Source of the DNA: Lachnospiraceae bacterium UBA3386
GTDB taxonomy: Bacteria; Bacillota; Clostridia; Lachnospirales; Lachnospiraceae
Length of the DNA stretch: 17,755 nt
Assembly: GCA_002358875.1 (NCBI GenBank)
Contig: DEPS01000026.1
Coordinates: 3,605 to 21,359 of the forward strand
Reading direction: 5' to 3'
The notes below the pieces were generated by a model that made no database searches, had not been told where the DNA came from, and saw only the letters and a program-made list of their open reading frames with translations. Both the position numbers and the translations under genes were made by a program. Below are positions 1 to 5,814 of this stretch, piece by piece. Positions within the stretch are counted from its first letter, which is position 1. The number at the start of each line of letters is the position of its first letter.

Positions 1-553
1 CTGCGGCTGCGGCCAGCCGCGCCGTCTCGTACCTGCGCCTGCGGTCCACCAGTTCGTCATAAGAGCAGCCGAGCAGCGCGGCGGCCAGCCTGGGAAGCTC
101 TGTCCGGACGGCCTGACGCCGGTTCCCCCTGAAATCGCAGGCGATCGGATGCCGGGGCATGCCTTCCATCCCGCCAAATATCGCGGGCAGCACCTCCCCC
201 GGTTCTTTGTCTACCAGGACGGGCAGGATCTTTCCGGCATCATGGAACTTCAAAAAGTATCGGATCTCCCTGGCGATCCATTTCGACCTGACTGCGGCTG
301 CAGAGCAGAGCACGATCATATATTCGCTGTCCTCCAGCTCCCTGCGCAGTTCCGCCGTCAGATCCGCCCTCGCGCCGAGATCCGTCGTATCACGGAAGAT
401 CCTGCCGACGCCCCTGAAAGCCCCCTTTCCCGAAGTTTTTCCGGGAAGCCGGGTCTGCTCCAGCTTTTTCTGGATCAGGTCAGCCAGCTTTTCATCTTTT
501 TCCACATGCCGGTAAGATAGAAACGCTTTGTTGCGGTATTCCCTTGTGCTCAT
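1..553 (-). CDS. TIR-domain protein, N-terminal part (runs off the left edge)
   Basis: The visible 184 residues form a Toll/interleukin-1 receptor (TIR) fold: a first strand and loop AFLSYRHVEKDEKLADLI (about 10-27), RIFRDTTDLGARADL (51-65), a strand YMIVLCS (78-84), and the SxWxxxE motif S90-K-W92-IAR-E96. Glu96 matches the catalytic glutamate of NAD-cleaving TIR domains. The sequence KILPVLVD (108-115) and a basic stretch DRRRRYE (170-176) follow. In related bacterial proteins such a basic stretch often precedes a membrane segment and a repeat or sensor domain, but here that part lies outside the window. The ATG overlaps the stop of the upstream RyR-like gene as ATGA, so the two are probably translationally coupled. 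TIR domains either hydrolyse or cyclise NAD or act as adaptors. NADase activity is inferred from the motif only. Confidence 0.85.
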   Translation of the reverse strand, partial: MSTREYRNKAFLSYRHVEKDEKLADLIQKKLEQTRLPGKTSGKGAFRGVGRIFRDTTDLGARADLTAELRRELEDSEYMIVLCSAAAVRSKWIAREIRYFLKFHDAGKILPVLVDKEPGEVLPAIFGGMEGMPRHPIACDFRGNRRQAVRTELPRLAAALLGCSYDELVDRRRRYETARLAAAA

Positions 554-3500
554 TTCTCCCTCCAGCCATTTTCTCCCTGTAGATCAGCATCGCGCAGGAT
601 CGCTGCGGTTTTCCTTACATTTTCACGGTCGATGCCCCGGATATCCGCAGGCGTCCTGTCCGGACGCAGCTGGCGCATGATGGAGCTGTATTCCTTCTGG
701 ATCCCGGAAGGCGCCTCTCCCGCCTCTCCCAGATCCTTCCAGCAGCACAAAAACGGGTGGAGCTTTGCGATATAAAGCTGGTGCCGTCCGTTCCCGCGCT
801 GGATATAGGCAAGCATCTGCGCCATGGAAGCGGGCATCCATCCTCGGGAGAGCATATACCGGTTCCATCTCCCGTGCTCGTAGGCCGCGAGGCGCTCAAG
901 CCGGTCACGCGCCTCCCCCTGGCCGTCCCCCTCCTGCAGATCCCGCGCCTCCAGCCAGCTTTCAAACTGCTCCGCCAGGACATCCCAGGAGATGTCCTGT
1001 GCGTAATCGCGCCAGTCCGCAAAGGCCGCCCCCGCTGAAAACAGGCGGTAGGGGAGCGCCAGCGCGTTCATCATGGAGCTGTCGCGGTTGTAGCTTCTGG
1101 AGAAATAATCATGCTCCGCCCGGAAGCGGTCTGCCCGGACCGTAAAAGTATAATATGTAAAATGGAGCTGCAGAGCCCGCCTTTCGATCCTGTTCCGGGC
1201 AACGGCATCATAAGAAAACAGCTGCTCCATCGTCCCGAACGCTTCGATCCGATAGTTGTTGAACCACCCGAACCCGGCTTTCTCCGCGCCGGCCGTGAGG
1301 GTGCGCATCTGTTCCGCGCGCTCTTTCTTCTCACAGTAAGCGGCAATCAGCGGAAGCCGGGCAAAAGCGGGATCCGTTTTCAGATACCATTCCCGCAGAT
1401 ACATGGAAAGTGTAAGATTTCGGTTCTCCTCTTTTGAATAGACGAAGATACAGCCGGCGGACTGGATCCTGTTCGCAAGCGCCTCCTTTTCCGGTGTGCG
1501 CTCTTTTACAGGTGAAACCCTCAGAAGCTCCTGGAACTCCCGGGACTGTGCCCTCATTTTCACAAAAAGAGGCGCTTCCACAACAAGGCCTTCCGGCGGA
1601 TCCGCGATCCCCGGGCAGTCCGACAGCAGCTTTTCTTCCAGAAGGTCCGCATTCTCTCCGATCACTGTCAGGGAAAAAGGGAAGCTTTCCGAATCCTCTA
1701 TCTGCGCGGAAGCGATCATATCCTTGCAAAGCTGCACGATTCCCGGATGATCCCCGAAAACAGCCACATCCATGCGGCAGGTCCTTTCCTTTTCTCCCCG
1801 CCTACGCAGGTTTTTTTCGTGTAAGCCTGCATATCGTGCCGCCTCAGGATGCGGCAGATCACACTCGTCTCCCAGGTCCTTTTTCCCGGCCGCCCCTTTC
1901 CATCTTTCTGTCTCTCCGGATCTGCCTGCCCCCAGGCATACGTATTGAAAGCCTGAAGACGGCATGTGCCGGCCCGGCTGCGGCCTGCCATCATCGTCTG
2001 CCCGGGATCCGCTCTCCTGCAGGCAGGGAATAAACAGAGGCAGACGGTCGAGGATCCATGCGGACGTCATCTTTGCCCGGTCGCATAAAAACAGCGGAAG
2101 GTAAAAATCCCCCATGCGGCTGCAGACGCTGTCAAAAACAGGCGCCATGTATTCTTCCTGCCCCAGCACATACAGCTTCACCCGGCTGGAAAGAAGATAA
2201 AACAGATCCTCGTCCCCCTTTCTCCCAAAGGAGCCTGCTTTTTCATGAAGAAGGAAAGCAGTCCGCAGGATCTGCAGGCCGTCCTCTATATTTTTCTGTT
2301 CCGTCTCATCGAACGCCACACAGAGGATCTCGGGGAAAGAATCCATCAGCCACTGCGAGGATGCGGGCGAATGGCTGCCCGCCTGTTCCAGAAATCCGGA
2401 GCCGATGCGGAAAAACCCCTGCGCCATGGTTCCGGCACGGCATTCGGGCCGGCTGACGGATTCTTGAAGGAGTCCCTCCGTCTGTTCTCCATATACAAGG
2501 ACCGTGTACTTCCCGTCCGGCAGCGTCTGCGCGAACTGCCTGTTTTTTTCCGAAAAAGAATTCAGCAGGCAGAAGCTTTTCCCCCTGTCCATCTGGAAGG
2601 ATCCTTTCTCCTTCTGTTTGTTGGCATAAGTCCCGCCGGAAACAGCCGCGTCTTCAACGCGTGCGGATACAGGCAGGGCGCCCTCTCCGTCCCTTTCGCT
2701 TTCTGTTTCATACGGAAAGCTCTGACCGGCGCCGAACGCATACCACCTGAGATGATTGAGGCGCGCAGCCGCCTCCGTATTGCCCTGACGCGCGGCAGCG
2801 TCATACCAGTATTCCGGGTCTGCGAAAGCGCCATACGCCCCTTTTGTCGCATTGCCGGAAACGCCTTTTTTATTCTCCCATCCTTCCATCGCGGACCTGC
2901 CGGATCCGGGTGACTCCTCCAGAATTTTACCGAACATGTACTGGCAGACCGCGTCGCCGGAAGCCTTGTCATCCGGGTTTGCGCCCCTAAAATAATAAAC
3001 GGCCGCCCGTCTCAGATCCTTCCTGATGCCGGCCAGCGCGTCTCCCGTATAAAAGGAATTTCCCAGCATCCGAAGGCAGGCGGGAATATCCGCCTCCGCC
3101 CCCCTTTCAAGAGCCTCCCGGGCCGCCTCATTCCTGCCATTTTTCAGCTCCTGCACGGCCAGCGGCGTAACCGCTTCCAAACACCCGCACTGTACACTCT
3201 CCCGAAAGCACTCACAGGCTTTTTCGTCTTCCCCTTTGTCCCCGTCATTTTGCCCATGCATCTCGCCAAGACGCAGGAGGATCTTTCCAAGCAGCTCTCT
3301 GTTCTCCCGGATGCGCGAGGTGCCCCGGGCGCCTGCCGCGTCCCGGGAACCCGCGGCGCTCGCGCCGGCTGCCCCGTCCGGAGAGTTCGTGGCGTTCTGA
3401 CCGCTTTCTTCTTCCTTCAACGTTTCCCGCAGCTTCCCCGCCGCCAGTCCAAGCTGGCTGATCGCCTCCCTGCGGCTTCCGTCCAGATACAACAGCTCTG

Positions 3501-4071
3501 CCGCCTTCATCCGCCGCAGAGGTTCCTGCGCTCCATCAGGGATAAAAACACAGTTCATCAGCCGCCAGCAGGACAGCAGCCGCTCATACTGCTCGAATGT
3601 AAATCCGTCCATGCCCGCCGCCAGGAAAAGCCACGCAAGCGCGCGCTGCGGAGCGGCCTCCGAAGTCCTTTCCAGCCGGCGCGCGCCTTCGCTTCCCCGG
3701 GCAAACAACAGGTTTTCCCGTCCCAAAAGGGCAAAAAGTTCCTCCCATACATCCGGACTAAACGCAGCGCGGAGCACGTGCTGCCCAAGCAGGCGCTCGC
3801 ATTTTTCCACCATCTCCCGGATCACTTCATAGGGATCTTCCTCAAACAGCCTGCGGAGATAATCACGGATCGGCCCTCCCTGCCTGTCCATGTTCAGGAA
3901 CCAGGAATAATAGGAAGCCGAACGAGAGGCGATCTTTGCGCAGATCCGTTCCGGAAAAACGGCTTCAACCCTTTCCCTGCGGTCAAACCGGTTCCCCCCT
4001 TTCGCGGGATTCACCAACGCCTTCCTCTCCTGGAGCAAATCAAATATCACGTTGACAGTAAAAGAACCCAT
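550..4071 (-). CDS. Large Sel1/TPR-like, Rossmann-like and RyR-domain protein
   Basis: This 1173-residue soluble protein starts at the ATG preceded by GGGAGG. An in-frame ATG at 4281 is rejected because it would overlap the ATPase gene by about 130 bases. Residues about 60-450 are helical and Sel1/TPR-like, for example EKACECFRESVQCGCLEA and YWYDAAARQGNTEAAARL, broken by a low-complexity linker. Residues about 520-700 and 770-1010 contain strands alternating with helices (ILCVAFDE, VKLYVLGQEEY, MDVAVFGDHPG, FSLTVIGEN, GCIFVYSKEEN), suggesting two Rossmann-like units. The C-terminus resembles RyR domains: LAAYEHGRWNRYMLSRGW around Glu1065-Trp1069, then KLHPFLCCWKDL and IDRENVRKTAAIL. RyR domains in bacteria occur with nucleotide- or NAD-linked conflict genes (Burroughs and Aravind analyses). 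The ATGA overlap with the TIR gene supports joint function. The RyR call is fairly firm; the Rossmann call is moderate; the role is unknown. Confidence 0.75.
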   Translation of the reverse strand: MGSFTVNVIFDLLQERKALVNPAKGGNRFDRRERVEAVFPERICAKIASRSASYYSWFLNMDRQGGPIRDYLRRLFEEDPYEVIREMVEKCERLLGQHVLRAAFSPDVWEELFALLGRENLLFARGSEGARRLERTSEAAPQRALAWLFLAAGMDGFTFEQYERLLSCWRLMNCVFIPDGAQEPLRRMKAAELLYLDGSRREAISQLGLAAGKLRETLKEEESGQNATNSPDGAAGASAAGSRDAAGARGTSRIRENRELLGKILLRLGEMHGQNDGDKGEDEKACECFRESVQCGCLEAVTPLAVQELKNGRNEAAREALERGAEADIPACLRMLGNSFYTGDALAGIRKDLRRAAVYYFRGANPDDKASGDAVCQYMFGKILEESPGSGRSAMEGWENKKGVSGNATKGAYGAFADPEYWYDAAARQGNTEAAARLNHLRWYAFGAGQSFPYETESERDGEGALPVSARVEDAAVSGGTYANKQKEKGSFQMDRGKSFCLLNSFSEKNRQFAQTLPDGKYTVLVYGEQTEGLLQESVSRPECRAGTMAQGFFRIGSGFLEQAGSHSPASSQWLMDSFPEILCVAFDETEQKNIEDGLQILRTAFLLHEKAGSFGRKGDEDLFYLLSSRVKLYVLGQEEYMAPVFDSVCSRMGDFYLPLFLCDRAKMTSAWILDRLPLFIPCLQESGSRADDDGRPQPGRHMPSSGFQYVCLGAGRSGETERWKGAAGKKDLGDECDLPHPEAARYAGLHEKNLRRRGEKERTCRMDVAVFGDHPGIVQLCKDMIASAQIEDSESFPFSLTVIGENADLLEEKLLSDCPGIADPPEGLVVEAPLFVKMRAQSREFQELLRVSPVKERTPEKEALANRIQSAGCIFVYSKEENRNLTLSMYLREWYLKTDPAFARLPLIAAYCEKKERAEQMRTLTAGAEKAGFGWFNNYRIEAFGTMEQLFSYDAVARNRIERRALQLHFTYYTFTVRADRFRAEHDYFSRSYNRDSSMMNALALPYRLFSAGAAFADWRDYAQDISWDVLAEQFESWLEARDLQEGDGQGEARDRLERLAAYEHGRWNRYMLSRGWMPASMAQMLAYIQRGNGRHQLYIAKLHPFLCCWKDLGEAGEAPSGIQKEYSSIMRQLRPDRTPADIRGIDRENVRKTAAILRDADLQGENGWREK

Positions 4072-4110
4072 CGCAGCCCTCCCATTCCAAGTTAAACAAA
4101 AACCATCTCC

Positions 4111-4138
4111 ATTATAGCGATTGTTCCCTGACTGACAG
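4111..4138 (-). promoter_or_regulatory. Probable promoter of the RyR-TIR operon
   Basis: Reading the minus strand, a perfect TATAAT (4111-4116) follows CTGTCA (4133-4138, 4 of 6 matches to TTGACA) with a 16-base spacer. The -35 lies in a small palindrome, CCCTG-TCAGT-CAGGG (4126-4140). It sits between the ATPase stop and the GGGAGG site of the RyR gene, giving a leader of about 35 bases. The RyR-TIR unit could therefore be transcribed independently of the ATPase gene. Confidence 0.55.
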
Positions 4139-4150
4139 GGAAGCGTTTTC

Positions 4151-5362
4151 TCAATACAGCAATCCAAACATCCAAAGAGGCACTTTATTGCCTCGTCCGA
4201 CTTCTTCGTCATCAATAGCCAGATAACTGTCAGCAATATCCCTGATCTGGACAAATGATTTTTTCCTGCCGCCAACTTCAAACAGATACTTTCCGCATAC
4301 CGAAAAATCGCCCTGCTTCGGATAAAAAACCGAATATCCAGCGGAACGAATCTGATTTAAAAAAAAGGTTTCTCTCACTGTGCCAATATTTACATTCTCC
4401 GTCATTGCATACATAATATTCGTATTGTCACAATAAATCTTATCCGGTCTGGACAGGTTTTTCAGCGCAGCTTCTTTGGACGAAAGCAAATTCAAAAGAT
4501 TCGCCCTGTCAAGGATGTACAACATCTTCAGCCCCTGGTTCCTGTCGGTATCGAGCTGCTGATACAGTTCAGCCATATTGGGGGTCTGTGGGCAGCTCTG
4601 TGCCAATATGTATAACATTTTCCTGATTTTCTGCACTGTCGAGTAACTGATTGGTTCGATCGCCGGATAATCGCTTTCCAGTATCTGATTGGTAATCTGT
4701 AGAAGTCTCTGCTCGTATCCCGCATAAACCTCTTTGTAAAAAGGGTAGTATCCCTTTGTCAGATATTTGTGAAAATACTGAAACACTTTTATCTCGCCAG
4801 CGATTCGGTTTGCTATCCTGGAATGATTTTCCAACAATTCCTCAATCTTTTGTGGTTGTATTTCAAGTGCGTCTTCAAAATAAAGATATTCCCTGAATGA
4901 CAGTCCCGGAAGAGAATACGCAATCTGCCTTCTTGAAAGATCGCCGCCCGCCGCTTCAATCTTCAGGAGAGAAGACCCGGTATATACGATAAACAATCCA
5001 GAATACTCATCATATATGTTTTTAATCATTCTCTGCCAGTCTTTCTGATAATGCACCTCATCCATGAAAATATGTGTCCCGCCGTTTTTATAGTGCATAT
5101 CCACAAGTTCCTGTAAAGAATGTCCTTCAAACCACAAACTGTCCAGAGAAATATACAAAGCTCTCTCCGGTTCATCTTGAAAGCATTCCTTTATGTGCTG
5201 CAAAAGCAGGGTTGTTTTTCCTGTCCCCCTTGCCCCGGTAATACTGATCAATCTGTCTCTCCAATCAATCTTTTCAAAGAGGAACCTGGTTTTCTTCAAA
5301 GAAACCTCTCTAACCCTTCTCTGCGAAACATTCAGCATTTTTTCATATTCCTGATATTCCAT
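4151..5362 (-). CDS. AAA+ ATPase of the AAA_14/DUF4143 type
   Basis: This 403-residue protein has a P-loop GARGTGKTT (43-51), a Walker B HIFMDEVH (97-104), a sensor-like YTGSS (127-131) and an arginine-containing DLSRRQ (141-146). These are followed by GLSFREYLYFE, as in the AAA_14 family. The C-terminal third (IYCDNTNIMYAM, VRETFFLNQIRSAGYSVFYPKQGDF, KYLFEVGGRKKSF) matches the DUF4143 nuclease-fold-like module. The start is set by GAGGAG nine bases upstream. Such ATPases are common and variable in Clostridia and often lie near mobile or conflict genes; their substrates are mostly unknown. The gene is clearly more AT-rich than the RyR-TIR genes after it, suggesting a separate origin. A link to the RyR-TIR pair is possible but weak, given the 79-base gap and the second promoter. 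Confidence 0.85.
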   Translation of the reverse strand: MEYQEYEKMLNVSQRRVREVSLKKTRFLFEKIDWRDRLISITGARGTGKTTLLLQHIKECFQDEPERALYISLDSLWFEGHSLQELVDMHYKNGGTHIFMDEVHYQKDWQRMIKNIYDEYSGLFIVYTGSSLLKIEAAGGDLSRRQIAYSLPGLSFREYLYFEDALEIQPQKIEELLENHSRIANRIAGEIKVFQYFHKYLTKGYYPFYKEVYAGYEQRLLQITNQILESDYPAIEPISYSTVQKIRKMLYILAQSCPQTPNMAELYQQLDTDRNQGLKMLYILDRANLLNLLSSKEAALKNLSRPDKIYCDNTNIMYAMTENVNIGTVRETFFLNQIRSAGYSVFYPKQGDFSVCGKYLFEVGGRKKSFVQIRDIADSYLAIDDEEVGRGNKVPLWMFGLLY

Positions 5363-5378
5363 CTTTTGCCACTCCTCG

Positions 5379-5456
5379 TGTTTTCAAATATTATATCTGT
5401 TCGAATTATAGTGTTTCAAAACATTATATTTGTTTGAATTATAGTGTTTTTAAACA
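5379..5456. repeat. 33-bp tandem repeats with TGTTTnnAAACA palindromes
   Basis: Two full units (5379-5411 and 5412-5444; 28 of 33 bases identical) and the start of a third (5445-5456) lie head to tail. Each unit opens with a 12-bp near-palindrome: TGTTTTCAAATA, TGTTTCAAAACA and TGTTTTTAAACA. They begin exactly 33 bases apart, about three helical turns, so bound proteins would sit on one face of the DNA. The units overlap the promoter elements of the ATPase gene, which suggests operators for a dimeric regulator. Confidence 0.75.
5390..5419 (-). promoter_or_regulatory. Probable promoter of the AAA_14-type ATPase gene
   Basis: On the minus strand TTGAAA (5414-5419) is followed after 18 bases by TATAAT (5390-5395). 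Transcription would begin about 20 bases before the start codon. The -35 lies inside the middle TGTTTnnAAACA palindrome and the -10 touches the first. A second TATAAT one repeat unit upstream (5423-5428) could be an alternative -10. Confidence 0.55.
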
Positions 5457-5465
5457 TCATTATAG

Positions 5466-5814
5466 CAGCTAAAATAGTATGCGTAAATATTTTTCCGCCC
5501 GGAGAGCCATAAGAATCAAAAAACCCGCACAAAACACCTCGAAATCAGCGTCCCGTAAACAATAGGCTGCCAGCAGGCAAGGTCGGGATGTGTAACCTTT
5601 TTCTCCAAAGATATACTATAATAGTAAACAGAACCTTTGTTACTTGTCACAAAGTGATCAGTAACATGATCGCGGCCATGCAGGCCGCGAGCCGCTAAAC
5701 TCGGTTTTTTGCGCAAAGGAACGCAGCAAATGCTTCGCATTTGCAAAACACCTCGAGGTTGGCAGAGGTTTGACTTGTAACGAACCTTTCCTACAAATGT
5801 CAAAGGAGGTTGAC
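5466..5814. other. Gene-free gap with several hairpins upstream of the vWA lipoprotein gene
   Basis: No credible gene is seen here. The gap holds a plus-strand TATAAT (5617-5622) without a convincing -35, a 29-base hairpin (5638-5666, listed separately), a GC-rich perfect hairpin TCGCGGCC-ATGCA-GGCCGCGA (5670-5690), and a perfect hairpin GCAAATGC-TTC-GCATTTGC (5726-5744). The 13-mer CAAAACACCTCGA occurs twice (5530-5542 and 5744-5756). A T-run at 5704-5710 follows the second hairpin by some 13 bases, so termination there is uncertain. The block could be a structured leader for the plus-strand gene or a dispersed intergenic element. Confidence 0.5.
5638..5666. repeat. Intergenic hairpin repeat, copy 1
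   Basis: TGTTACTTGTCAC and GTGATCAGTAACA form a 13-position stem with two mismatches around the loop AAA. Bases 5642-5665 match 10050-10073 at 21 of 24 positions. Confidence 0.65.

Noticed and set aside
3250..4095. A 281-codon plus-strand frame opposite the RyR gene
   Set aside because: Composition is Arg/Pro-rich as expected for an antisense frame of a GC-rich gene, with no RBS or domain.
4072..4281. Upstream ATG at 4281 for the RyR gene
   Set aside because: It would overlap the ATPase gene by about 130 bases and the added residues look like shadow sequence; GGGAGG supports 4071.
5379..5456. CRISPR array
   Set aside because: The 33-bp units abut without unique spacers and sit on a promoter; no cas genes are present.
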